DNA of 64,000 nucleotides from Candidatus Ozemobacteraceae bacterium (GTDB taxonomy: Bacteria > Muiribacteriota > Ozemobacteria > Ozemobacterales > Ozemobacteraceae): assembly GCA_035373905.1 (NCBI GenBank), contig DAOSOK010000017.1, forward strand, positions 1 to 64,000, written 5' to 3'. The notes below the pieces were generated by a model. It was not told where the DNA came from, did no database searches, and saw only the letters and a program-made list of their open reading frames with translations. Below, piece after piece: positions 48,438-56,861 of the stretch (positions within the stretch are counted from its first letter, which is position 1; each line of letters begins with the position of its first letter). A program made the translations under genes and the position numbers.

Positions 48438-50225
48438 ATGATTCGCAACGTCGCGATCATTGCGCACGTCGATCACGGAAAGACCACCCTGGTCGACGCC
48501 ATGATCCGCCAGTCCGGGTTGTTTCGCGAAAACCAGCAGATCGCCGAGCGGTTCCTCGACAGCAACGACCTCGAGCGCGAGCGCGGGATCACGATTCTCG
48601 CCAAGAACATGTCACTCGATTTCAACGGCGTGAAAATCAACCTGATAGATACCCCCGGGCACGTGGATTTCGGGGGCGAGGTCGAGCGCGTCATGCAGAT
48701 GGCCAACGGCTGCCTGCTCGTCGTCGACGCATTCGAGGGCCCGATGCCCCAGACCCGGTTCGTGCTGAAAAAGGCCCTGGCGGCGGGTCTCAAGCCGATC
48801 GTCGTGATCAACAAGATCGACCGTCCCGATGCGCGGCCGGAGGAGGTCGTCGACGAAGTGCTCGACCTGCTGATCGATGTCGGCGCCGAGGACGACGCGC
48901 TCGAGTATCCGATCCTGTTCGCCTCGGGCCGGTCCGGATATGCCTGCCGCAAGCTCGACGATCCGCGGGATACAATCCGGCCGCTGCTGGAATCCATCGT
49001 CGAGTTCGTTCCGCCGCCTGCGGGCTCGCTGGAAAAGCCGGGCAAGCTGCTCGTCACGAGCCTCGATTACAACGATTACGTCGGTCGCATCGCGATCGGC
49101 CGCGTGTTCGACGGGGTTCTGAAACAGAAATCCGACGTCTGGCTGCTGCACGAGGGCAAGACCCCGCGATCCTCGAAGATCGTGCAGTTGTACAATTTCC
49201 AGGGCGTGCGCCGGGTCGAAACACCCGAGGTGTGCGCCGGGGATATCGCCGCCGTGGCCGGCCTGACCGACGTGTCGATCGGCGATACCGTCTCGGTCTC
49301 GATGGAGGCCGAGCCGCTTCCCGTGATTCCGATCGACCAGCCCGTGCTGTCGATGCTGTTCGCCCCGAACCAGAGCCCGCTGGCCGGCCGCGAGGGCAAG
49401 TTCCTGACGGCGCGCCAGATCCAGAACCGCCTGATGAAGGAGCTCGAGACCAACGTCGCGATGAAGGTCGAACCGACGGATTCGCCCGACACGGTGAAGG
49501 TCTCCGGCCGCGGCGAACTGCATCTGGGCATTCTCGTCGAGACGATGCGGCGCGAGGGGTATGAGCTTCAGGTTTCCAAACCCCAGGCGATCATCACGAA
49601 GGACGAGAACGGCAACCTGCTCGAGCCGATCGAGGAGCTGACGATCGACCTTCCCGAGAACTACGTCGGGGCGGTCATGGAAGTGCTTGGCCCGCGCAAG
49701 GCGATCATGGAGAACTCGAAGAAGCTACCCGACGGCACGCTGCGCCTGATCTTCAGCGCCCCCGCGCGCGGCCTGCTCGGCTTCCGGTCGGCGCTGCTGA
49801 CGATCACCAACGGAACGGGCGTCATGAACCAGTGTTTCAAGGGATACGAACCCTATCGAGGCGACATTCCCGGTCGTCGGGTCGGCGTCATGGTCGCGAT
49901 GGAAGCGGGCCTTTCGACGTCCTACGCGATCGAGATGCTCGTCGAGCGCGGCACGCTGTTCTACGGCCCCGCCGAGGAGATTTACGTCGGCCTCGTCGTC
50001 GGCGAGAGACCTATAGCCGGAGATATGTATGTGAACATCGTCCGGATGAAGCATCTCACCAACCACCGCAGCTCGACGAAGGAAGAGTTGACGCACATCG
50101 CTCCGCCGCGCCGGATGACGCTCGACCAGGCGCTGGAATACGTGGCCGAGGACGAGTGGCTCGAAGTCACGCCGGGCGCCGCCCGCATCCGCAAGCGCGA
50201 GGTCGATTACAAGCGCCGCGGCTGA
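48438..50225 (+). CDS. typA: Ribosome-associated GTPase BipA/TypA
   Basis: 595 residues, close to the usual 600-610. IIAHVDHGKTTLVDAMIRQS is the P-loop, LERERGITI the switch I region, DTPGHVDFGGEV G3, and VINKIDRPDARP G4. The EF-G-like domains and the BipA-specific C-terminal part follow, with GRGELHLGILVETMRREGYE, PARGLLGFRSALLTITNGTG and NHRSSTKEELTHIAPPRRMT. It assists 50S assembly and stress or low-temperature growth. The ATG at 48438 was chosen because the family begins at IRNVAIIAH; the ribosome-binding site is weak. Confidence 0.97.
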   Translation: MIRNVAIIAHVDHGKTTLVDAMIRQSGLFRENQQIAERFLDSNDLERERGITILAKNMSLDFNGVKINLIDTPGHVDFGGEVERVMQMANGCLLVVDAFEGPMPQTRFVLKKALAAGLKPIVVINKIDRPDARPEEVVDEVLDLLIDVGAEDDALEYPILFASGRSGYACRKLDDPRDTIRPLLESIVEFVPPPAGSLEKPGKLLVTSLDYNDYVGRIAIGRVFDGVLKQKSDVWLLHEGKTPRSSKIVQLYNFQGVRRVETPEVCAGDIAAVAGLTDVSIGDTVSVSMEAEPLPVIPIDQPVLSMLFAPNQSPLAGREGKFLTARQIQNRLMKELETNVAMKVEPTDSPDTVKVSGRGELHLGILVETMRREGYELQVSKPQAIITKDENGNLLEPIEELTIDLPENYVGAVMEVLGPRKAIMENSKKLPDGTLRLIFSAPARGLLGFRSALLTITNGTGVMNQCFKGYEPYRGDIPGRRVGVMVAMEAGLSTSYAIEMLVERGTLFYGPAEEIYVGLVVGERPIAGDMYVNIVRMKHLTNHRSSTKEELTHIAPPRRMTLDQALEYVAEDEWLEVTPGAARIRKREVDYKRRG

Positions 50226-50282
50226 GAATTCCCGGAACATATCGCCACTACTCGTCTCATCTGGTATTGATTCCTGCAGAAT

Positions 50283-50403
50283 GAAAGCCACCCATTCGCC
50301 CTGAGCCTGTCGAAGGGGGAAAGAAGGAACCATCTGCAAGTGGCTGTTCGTGCTTCGACAAGCTCCGCACGAACGGGATCGAGTATGCGGGTGATTGTCG
50401 TTT
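50283..50403. repeat. Dispersed two-hairpin element, copy 4
   Basis: CGCCCTGAGCCTGTCGAAGG and GTGCTTCGACAAGCTCCGCA each form a hairpin and are joined by a linker with AACCATCTGCAAGTGGCTGT. The right flank GGATCGAGTATGCGGGTGAT matches the inverse of copy 3, so the conserved unit extends to about 120 bp. It lies between bipA and the convergent glycosyltransferase gene. Confidence 0.88.
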
Positions 50404-50453
50404 CAAGAACCCTTCCGCAGATTGAGGGCTGATGACAAGAGTTTCATCATGAC

Positions 50454-51764
50454 TCACGGCAGACGTTTTCCCATCGTGACGTTTCTGAAGCCGTGGAGGA
50501 CCATTTTCAGCAGTTCCCAGCCGTGACGGAACCGGAGAATGTTCGTTTCGCCGTACGTTCTGGCGAGATACCGGATCGGGATGTCGACGATGCCGAGGCC
50601 GGTCTCGGCGGCGAAGAAGAGGAAGTTGAAATCGCCGAACGGGTCGCGGTTGCCGAAATCGGCGATCCAGCGCATGAGGCGCGGCCAGTCGTGGCGGGGG
50701 AACAGCTTCGTGCCGCACAGCGCGTCGTCCATCGGCGTGTCGAGCACGTAGCTCAGGAGCTTCGCGAAGCCCTTGTTGCCCAGCCAGTTCAGCGGCTGCA
50801 TGGCATCCGCCTCCATCGGATACATCAGGCGGTTGCCGTGGATGAAGTCTCCCAGGCCGCGCGAGTAGGCTTCGACGAAGCGGCCGAGCATCTCCGGCGG
50901 CACGGTCATGTCGGCGTCAAGGACGGTCAGAAGCTCGTTGCGAGCTTCCGCGAAGCCGGCCAGGACGGCGTCATTCTTGCCTTTTCCCGGCTGCTTCAGG
51001 GTTCTGATGGGGAAACGGCCCGTGAATTCCGGGATCGTCCGCAGGATTTCCTCCCAGGTTCCGTCCGTCGAATGGCCCTCGACGAAGAGGACTTCGGCGC
51101 GGCACCCGTCGGGCAGGGTGATGCGCTCGAGAAGCGGGCGGATGTTCCCCCGTTCGTTTCGCGCGGGCACGACGATCGAGAGCGATGGACGGGCGGATTC
51201 GGGGATGACCGGCCGCAGGACGATCACGTTGGCGAAGGCGAGGCGGTTGATGCCGGGAAGGACGGGAAACAGGGAGTTCGCTTCCCGACTGAGGCCGTTG
51301 AAATCCGGGAGAAAGCCGACGGGCCTGATCCGGACGACCTCGTAGCCGGAAACCTTCGCGAGGTGATGCAGGTTATCGCTGGTGAGAAAGGTCATCGACG
51401 CGTTGGTTTCACCCAGGAGGCGCCGTTTCGCGAGCAGGGCGAGATACAGGTAGGGGTTGTACGTGACGACGACCAGCCGTGAAGTGCGGCTCAGGAAGGG
51501 CTTGAGACCGGTGAGGTAGCTCTGGATGTCCGGTTCGTGATTGAACTGGCCGTTCAGGAGCAGGACCGAGCGCCGGGCGCGCTCGCCCGACAGGTCTGGC
51601 GGGTCGGCGTTCCGCGCCACCACCTGTTTGTCAGGGCAGTCGAGACGGTGAAGCAGCTCGCCGCGATCGTGCGCATACGGATGCAGGGCGATGACGCGGT
51701 CGGCGTAGCGGGAAACCGCCGACACTTCGGCGGCGATCAAGCGTTTGATGGACTGGGGAATCAC
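50454..51764 (-). CDS. Glycosyltransferase family 2 with methyltransferase-like N-terminal part
   Basis: 436 residues from GTG 51764, with GGGAG nine nt upstream; an ATG at 51797 is possible. Residues 60-170 (RRSVLLLNGQFNHEPDIQSY, LVVVTYNPYLYLALLAKRRL, FLTSDNLHHLAKVSGYEVVR) resemble the second half of a class I methyltransferase, without a SAM-binding motif I. Residues 190-430 are a GT-A domain: SIVVPARNERGNIRPLLERI, VEGHSTDGTWEEI, LDADMTVPPE (DxD) and DALCGTKLF, close to dolichol-phosphate-mannose-synthase-like enzymes. Likely transfers a sugar to a polyprenyl phosphate or surface glycan. Divergent from the membrane protein at 51830. Confidence 0.85.
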   Translation of the reverse strand: MIPQSIKRLIAAEVSAVSRYADRVIALHPYAHDRGELLHRLDCPDKQVVARNADPPDLSGERARRSVLLLNGQFNHEPDIQSYLTGLKPFLSRTSRLVVVTYNPYLYLALLAKRRLLGETNASMTFLTSDNLHHLAKVSGYEVVRIRPVGFLPDFNGLSREANSLFPVLPGINRLAFANVIVLRPVIPESARPSLSIVVPARNERGNIRPLLERITLPDGCRAEVLFVEGHSTDGTWEEILRTIPEFTGRFPIRTLKQPGKGKNDAVLAGFAEARNELLTVLDADMTVPPEMLGRFVEAYSRGLGDFIHGNRLMYPMEADAMQPLNWLGNKGFAKLLSYVLDTPMDDALCGTKLFPRHDWPRLMRWIADFGNRDPFGDFNFLFFAAETGLGIVDIPIRYLARTYGETNILRFRHGWELLKMVLHGFRNVTMGKRLP

Positions 51765-51790
51765 GTCGTTTCGCTCCCGTTGGCGACAGC

Positions 51791-51820
51791 TTATCATTCA
51801 ACCGGAAGTTACGCTATAAT
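51791..51820 (+). promoter_or_regulatory. Near-leaderless promoter of the 483-residue membrane protein gene
   Basis: TTATCA (51791-51796), an 18-bp spacer, and a consensus TATAAT (51815-51820). The ATG at 51830 follows the -10 by 9 nt and has no ribosome-binding site. Confidence 0.65.
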
Positions 51821-51829
51821 CGAGCCGTC

Positions 51830-53281
51830 ATGACAAAATACATCCCGCTTCTCGCCCTCGTCATCTCGCTGGCGGTCGTCGCTTGTATACCGTTGAAAAT
51901 ATTGAGCCTCGGCTTCGCGCCTCCCGACGATATCCGGTCGAACTGCGGCGTCATCGCATCCGGCAGGACCCTGGTCGATTATCTCGTTCTGAACGAGGAC
52001 ACCCGTATCAGCATCCACGTCGGGTGGCTGAATCTCTGGAGGGGCCTCTTCGAGGTGCTGGGGCGCGACAAAGAACTGCTCATGACCGCCATCGTGGCGA
52101 TCATGTTCTGGGTGATCACCGCCCTGCCCCTCTTCGCGCTGGAGCGGTCCGAGGCGTTGCTCGGGGGGCTGCTCGCCTGCTTCATGGCCGACCCGGACTG
52201 GACGAGAACCCTGTTGGGGCGGCCCCACAACTTCGACATGGCGTTCATGCTGTTTTTCGGGCTCTGGTGGCGCCGCCTGCGGGCGCGCCGGGCGCCCCTC
52301 GGCGTCATGGCCGTTCTCGCGCTGTTCGCGGGACTGGCGTCCTTTTCCCACGCGGTGTTCTACCTGTTCGCCGTTCCGCTGGCGGTGACCGCGCTCTCAG
52401 GCGAATGGCGCGTCCTGCGCCGCCTCGCGGTCAGCGTGCTGGCGGGCGTGACGGTCGGCTTGGTCGCGACGGGGCATGCCTGGGAGTTCACTGTCCAGAG
52501 CGTCGTTCACGTGTTCCGGACCGTCAATACGCAGCTGCTCGAGCGCCAGCTGGTGATGGAGCTCTGGTCGAATCCCCAGAACATGGATATCGCCGTCGTC
52601 GTCGCGCTCTTTCTGCTCTGGCGGCAGGCGAGACGCGCCTGGAAACTCCAGGTCGTCAAAAGTCCCCTGTTTTTCCTGTGCGTCCTCTACTGGATTCTCG
52701 GCTTCAAGGTGATCCGGTTCTGGACGGACTGGGGCGCGCCGGCGGTCATCGCCTGGGTCACGCTCGAGCTCCATTCGTTCCTCAAGCGGGCGCAGGGGCC
52801 GTCGTCGCCCGGAAGAATCGGCCTCGCGCTGACGCTCGGCCTGGCGCTGTTCCTCTTCACGACGGCCAACACCCGCGACCGCTGGGCGAACGCCGCGACG
52901 CTGGAAACCATCGACATCACGAAGCCGGACCAGGCGAATCTGCTGCCGGAGCCGGGCGGAATCCTCTATCATCCCGATATGGGCTTATACAATACGCTTG
53001 TCTATACGTATCCCGATGGACGGTGGAAATACATTCTCGGCAAGGAACCCTCGCAGATGCCCGAAGAGGACAGGCTGATCTTCATGAACATCCTGTATGC
53101 CCACATGGCGCCCGTCTCGTTCAGACCCTGGGTCGAAAAACTCCGGCCGCAGGACCGCATCGCGATCTACAGCCGAACATGCCCGCCTTTCAGCCGCCTG
53201 ATCTGGGCGAATCCGCTCAACACTCTCTGGATCGGCCGACTGCCGGCGTCATCCACGTCGCCCGCCGCGGCCGGCGACTGA
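51830..53281 (+). CDS. Polytopic membrane protein, possibly a C-type glycosyltransferase
   Basis: 483 residues with about ten hydrophobic segments. An early extracytoplasmic loop reads FAPPDDIRSNCGVIASGRTL, which has the acidic pair found in the first loop of many GT-C transferases, though the arrangement is not diagnostic. The C-terminal 120 residues are a soluble domain (GILYHPDMGLYNTLVYTYPD, PSQMPEEDRLIFMNILYAHM). The adjacent GT2 glycosyltransferase and polysaccharide deacetylase make a surface-polysaccharide role likely. The family is not recognised with certainty. Confidence 0.65.
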   Translation: MTKYIPLLALVISLAVVACIPLKILSLGFAPPDDIRSNCGVIASGRTLVDYLVLNEDTRISIHVGWLNLWRGLFEVLGRDKELLMTAIVAIMFWVITALPLFALERSEALLGGLLACFMADPDWTRTLLGRPHNFDMAFMLFFGLWWRRLRARRAPLGVMAVLALFAGLASFSHAVFYLFAVPLAVTALSGEWRVLRRLAVSVLAGVTVGLVATGHAWEFTVQSVVHVFRTVNTQLLERQLVMELWSNPQNMDIAVVVALFLLWRQARRAWKLQVVKSPLFFLCVLYWILGFKVIRFWTDWGAPAVIAWVTLELHSFLKRAQGPSSPGRIGLALTLGLALFLFTTANTRDRWANAATLETIDITKPDQANLLPEPGGILYHPDMGLYNTLVYTYPDGRWKYILGKEPSQMPEEDRLIFMNILYAHMAPVSFRPWVEKLRPQDRIAIYSRTCPPFSRLIWANPLNTLWIGRLPASSTSPAAAGD

Positions 53282-53292
53282 CGCCCGGAGCG

Positions 53293-54660
53293 ATGCGTGA
53301 TCTTCCGACGGCCGTGAAAGAACCCGTTGCGATGTTTCGGGGAATCGTGCGCCTGATTCTCCTGGCGGCCATGCTTCTGTTCTGTGCCGCCCCGGCCGTC
53401 GCCGTCGGTATGCGCGACATCGCCGCTGCGCTCGAAGCCAACCCGAGGGACGTGGCGGCCCTGAACGCCTGGGGCATCGAGCAGGCCAAGGCGGGCGACC
53501 TGATCGGCGCGATCCGCACCTGGCGGCATGCGCTTGATATAGCGCCTGATTATGTTCACTTTTATAATAATATCGGAAGCGCCCTGCGGCGCCTCGGATA
53601 TGCCGCCGAGTCGCTCGCGTGGTACCAGGCCAGCCTGCGCGTCCAGCCGACCTACTGGACCTGGTATAACCTGGGCCTGCTTCACGAGGACGGAAAGCGG
53701 CGCGAAGACGCCCGGCGCGCCTATCACGAGGCCCTGAGACTGTGCCCGTCGTTCAGTCAGGCCGAAGAACGTCTGTGGCGGCTGAACCGCGCGTTCGACG
53801 ATGTTCGGGCGAAGGTCCCCACCACGGTGAATCTGCCTCCGGTCACGCCGGATGCCCCCGCGAAGCCTGTTCTCGAGCCGGTATCCGTTGCGGTCGCGAA
53901 GCGGCCGTCACCGGCGCCTGCGTCACCTTCGCCTGAGAAGCGGGGCCACGGGAAGACGCAACGAGCAATACCGGAGAAGACAGAGTCATCCGAAGAGCCT
54001 GAAGAGGCGGAACCCGCGGAAGAGCGCGAAGCGCCGCAGATGTACCAGCATCCCCTCCCGGGAGATTCCGGCGGCCAGGTGTTCGTGACGTTCGACGGGG
54101 GAGCCGACGCCGACGGTGTCGATGCGATCCTCGGGGCGCTGAAGGCGCGGGGGTTGAAAACGACCTTTTTCCTGACGGGCCAGTGGGTGACATCCTACCC
54201 GGCGCTCGGCCGGAGGATTCTCGCCGACGGTCACGAGATCGCGAACCACAGCATGCGCCATCCGAACATGGCCGCCTGGGGGAAGGACAAGATCGCCGCC
54301 GAGCTGGAAAAGGCGGAACAGGCGATGCAGACGGTGCTGGGGCGGCGATTCGCGCCGTTCTTCCGGTTCCCCTTCGGGGCGCAGAACCGGCGGGTGGAGG
54401 CGATCGTCGAGGAACTCGGCTACAAGCCGGTCTACTGGAACATCGACACCCTCGACTGGAAAGAGCCCTCCGTGGCCTCGATCCAGCAGAAGGTGCGTTC
54501 GCGGGTGCGGCGCGGCTCCGTCATTCTCATGCACGTGGGCAGCAAAACCGGGGCGAAAGCCCTGCCGAGGATGCTCGACGAGTTGCTGGGCCGCGGCTTC
54601 CGGCCGGGCCGCCTGTCGGATCTCGACCCCGCCGGCATCGCGGCGCTTCCGCGCGGTTAG
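53293..54660 (+). CDS. Secreted TPR-polysaccharide deacetylase (NodB fold)
   Basis: 455 residues; ATG 53332 is an alternative start that would give a shorter n-region. A signal peptide (LILLAAMLLFCAAPAVAVGM) is followed by TPR-like repeats (50-185: LNAWGIEQAKAGDLIGAIRT, YNNIGSALRRLGYAAESLAW, YNLGLLHEDGKRREDARRAY) and a Pro/Glu-rich linker. Then comes a NodB domain: VTFDGGADADGVDAIL (motif 1, with Gly in place of the second Asp, as in TFDAGA-type members), EIANHSMRHP (metal-binding His pair), RFPFGAQN, DTLDW and LMHVGS. It should remove N- or O-acetyl groups from an envelope polysaccharide in the periplasm. It starts 11 nt after the membrane protein gene. Confidence 0.9.
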   Translation: MRDLPTAVKEPVAMFRGIVRLILLAAMLLFCAAPAVAVGMRDIAAALEANPRDVAALNAWGIEQAKAGDLIGAIRTWRHALDIAPDYVHFYNNIGSALRRLGYAAESLAWYQASLRVQPTYWTWYNLGLLHEDGKRREDARRAYHEALRLCPSFSQAEERLWRLNRAFDDVRAKVPTTVNLPPVTPDAPAKPVLEPVSVAVAKRPSPAPASPSPEKRGHGKTQRAIPEKTESSEEPEEAEPAEEREAPQMYQHPLPGDSGGQVFVTFDGGADADGVDAILGALKARGLKTTFFLTGQWVTSYPALGRRILADGHEIANHSMRHPNMAAWGKDKIAAELEKAEQAMQTVLGRRFAPFFRFPFGAQNRRVEAIVEELGYKPVYWNIDTLDWKEPSVASIQQKVRSRVRRGSVILMHVGSKTGAKALPRMLDELLGRGFRPGRLSDLDPAGIAALPRG

Positions 54661-55250
54661 CCGCGCATCTTCAGGCTTTTCTCGTCGACCTTCGACTCGG
54701 CGAGAAGGCGGATCGCTTCTTCCGGGGTGTTCGCCACCGAGAACAGCGACATGTGCTCGGCCCGGATCGTGCGGCACTCGATGCCGTGTTTCAGAAGACT
54801 GATGAGAGGATTATAATATCCATCGGTATTCATCAGCACGATCGGCTTCGCATGGCGGCCGAGCTGCTTGTTGACCAGCGTGTCGAACAGCTCGTCGAGA
54901 GTTCCCATGCCGCCCGGCAGGACGATGAAGCCGCCCGAGCGCTCGATCATCTTCGATTTGCGGGCCGCCATGTCGGGGACGACGACGGTTTCGTCCTGTC
55001 CGTCGGCGTTGCCGATGCCGTGCGCGAGCATGAACTCCGGCACGATGCCTATGACGCGGCCGCCCGCCGTCTTGTGGGCGTCTGCGACGACCTTCATGAG
55101 GCCGCAGGTGGTGCCGCCGTAGACCAGGTCGAGGCCGTTTTCGGCGAGAAGCGTGCCGACCCTGCGGCCTTCATCGCGGATACGGTCGGAAACGTCGGCA
55201 CTCGAGGCGCAGTAAATGCAAATGGCGGAAGGTTTCAGATGCTTTGTCAT
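54657..55250 (-). CDS. LOG-family protein (nucleoside 5'-monophosphate phosphoribohydrolase-like)
   Basis: 197 residues, full length. AICIYCASSADVSDRIRDEG is the N-terminal Rossmann start, LVYGGTTCGLMKVVADA and VLPGGMGTLDELFDTLVNKQ are the LOG/TIGR00730 signatures (PGGxGTxxE), and DMAARKSKMIERS supplies the conserved Arg-Lys. Members release the base from cytokinin riboside monophosphate or AMP-type nucleotides. Convergent with the deacetylase gene, overlapping by 4 nt at the stops. Confidence 0.93.
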   Translation of the reverse strand: MTKHLKPSAICIYCASSADVSDRIRDEGRRVGTLLAENGLDLVYGGTTCGLMKVVADAHKTAGGRVIGIVPEFMLAHGIGNADGQDETVVVPDMAARKSKMIERSGGFIVLPGGMGTLDELFDTLVNKQLGRHAKPIVLMNTDGYYNPLISLLKHGIECRTIRAEHMSLFSVANTPEEAIRLLAESKVDEKSLKMRG

Positions 55251-55323
55251 GAAGAGAGATCATACAGGCGCGCTTCCCGGCTGTCAAAACGTGCCTGCTC
55301 TCGAACGACGACGCAGCCGGTTC

Positions 55324-55352
55324 TTGCCAGAGGGGGCGCGGGCCCGTATAAT
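55324..55352 (+). promoter_or_regulatory. glyS promoter
   Basis: TTGCCA (55324-55329), a 17-bp spacer and a consensus TATAAT (55347-55352), 53 nt before the glyS start. Confidence 0.75.
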
Positions 55353-55405
55353 GGCGGCTGATCCGAACACCGATTCCAGACAGAGCACGACGACAGGAGC
55401 AGACC

Positions 55406-56782
55406 ATGGCAGATCTCGATACCATCATTTCCCTGTGCAAGCGCCGCGGATTTCTTTTCCAGGGCAGCGACCAGTACGGCGGCCTCCAGGGCACGTGGGA
55501 CTACGGCCCGCTCGGGGTCGAACTGAAGAACAACGTGAAGCGGGCCTGGTGGCGCCGCATGGTCTACGAGCGCGACGACATGGAAGGCCTCGACTGCTCC
55601 ATTCTCATGAACCGCCTCGTTCTCAAATACAGCGGCCATGAGGACACGTTCTCCGACCCGATGGTCGACTGCCGCAAGTGCAAGCGCCGGTTCCGCGCCG
55701 ACCAGGTCGACCCGAACGAGAAGTGCGCCGAGGGCGGCGCCCACGACCTGACCGAGCCGCGGCCGTTCAACCTGATGTTCAAGACCACCGTCGGCCCCGT
55801 CGCCGACGACTCGAACATCGCCTACCTGCGGCCCGAGACGGCCCAGGGCATCTTCGTGAACTTCAAGAACGTGCTCGACTCGACGAACCGCAAGGTGCCG
55901 TTCGGCATCGCCCAGATCGGAAAGGCGTTCCGCAACGAGATCACCCCGAAGAACTTCATCTTCCGCGTGCGCGAGTTCGAGCAGATGGAGATCGAGTTCT
56001 TCGTGAAGCCCGGCTCCGACATGGAATGGCACGAAAAGTGGGTCGAGGAGCGGTTCAACTGGTATGTTCAGCTCGGCATCAACCCGACCAACCTGCGCAA
56101 GCTGGCGCAGAAGCCGGAAGAGCTGGCCCACTACGCGAAGGCCACGACCGACATCCTGTACCGCTTCTTCCCCGAACGGCCCGACGAGGCCAGGCAGTTC
56201 GACGAGGTCGAGGGCGTCGCGAACCGCACGTCGTTCGATCTCACCTGCCACAGCAAGGGCGGCAAGCTCGTGCTGAAGGACGGCCGGGAGATTCCGAACG
56301 AGCACGCGGTCAACAAGCTGACCTGGTTCGACCACGAGACGAACCAGCATATCGTGCCGTATATCATCGAGCCGTCGGCCGGCGTCGACCGCGCCACGCT
56401 CGCCTTCCTGATGGATTCGTATGTCGAGGAGACGGTGAACGACGACAAGCGCGTCGTGCTGCGCCTGCACCCCGAGCTGGCCCCCATCAAGGTCGCCGTG
56501 CTGCCGCTCAAGAAGAACCACGACGGCATCGTCTCGACGGCCAAGGAGATCAAGAAGAGCCTGATGCGCTTCGGCTGGCGCACCGTCTATGACGACACGG
56601 CAGGCATCGGCAAGCTGTACCGCCGGCAGGACGAGGTCGGCACGCCGTTCTGCATCACCGTCGACTTCCAGACCCTCGAAGACAAGACGGTCACCGTGCG
56701 CGACCGCAACACCATGGCCCAGGACCGCGTCGCCATCGACCAGCTCCAGGCTTACCTGGCCCCCCGCCTCGGCGCCTGCTGA
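55406..56782 (+). CDS. glyS: Glycyl-tRNA synthetase, alpha2 type
   Basis: 458 residues, preceded by GACAGGAGCAGACC. KRRGFLFQGSDQYGGLQGTW and DYGPLGVELKNNVKRAWW mark the dimeric GlyRS used by archaea, eukaryotes and part of the bacteria, not the alpha2beta2 form. Cys residues of CRKCKRRF and NEKC form a zinc site. RPETAQGIFVNFKNVLD, GIAQIGKAFRNEITPKNFIF and REFEQMEIEFF give motif 2 and its surroundings; GVDRATLAFLMDSY is motif 3. The C-terminal HGTP anticodon-binding domain begins near 370 (APIKVAVLPLKKNHDG). Cytoplasmic; attaches Gly to tRNA-Gly. Own promoter and terminator. Confidence 0.98.
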   Translation: MADLDTIISLCKRRGFLFQGSDQYGGLQGTWDYGPLGVELKNNVKRAWWRRMVYERDDMEGLDCSILMNRLVLKYSGHEDTFSDPMVDCRKCKRRFRADQVDPNEKCAEGGAHDLTEPRPFNLMFKTTVGPVADDSNIAYLRPETAQGIFVNFKNVLDSTNRKVPFGIAQIGKAFRNEITPKNFIFRVREFEQMEIEFFVKPGSDMEWHEKWVEERFNWYVQLGINPTNLRKLAQKPEELAHYAKATTDILYRFFPERPDEARQFDEVEGVANRTSFDLTCHSKGGKLVLKDGREIPNEHAVNKLTWFDHETNQHIVPYIIEPSAGVDRATLAFLMDSYVEETVNDDKRVVLRLHPELAPIKVAVLPLKKNHDGIVSTAKEIKKSLMRFGWRTVYDDTAGIGKLYRRQDEVGTPFCITVDFQTLEDKTVTVRDRNTMAQDRVAIDQLQAYLAPRLGAC

Positions 56783-56800
56783 GCGGATCCGTTTCATGCG

Positions 56801-56834
56801 CGGCCGTCGCCCCTGTCGGGCGGCGGCCGTTTCT
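56801..56834 (+). terminator. glyS terminator
   Basis: CGGCCGTCGCCC (56801-56812) pairs with GGGCGGCGGCCG (56818-56829), with one wobble, followed by TTTCTC. Confidence 0.8.
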
Positions 56835-56861
56835 CGAAGCCGGAACCGGAATGATCCGCAG

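Noticed and set aside
54063..54660. Loss of deacetylase activity because motif 1 reads TFDGG instead of TFDDG
   Set aside because: A TFDAG-type subgroup of the NodB family exists naturally, and the His pair, RFPFG and DTLDW motifs are intact.
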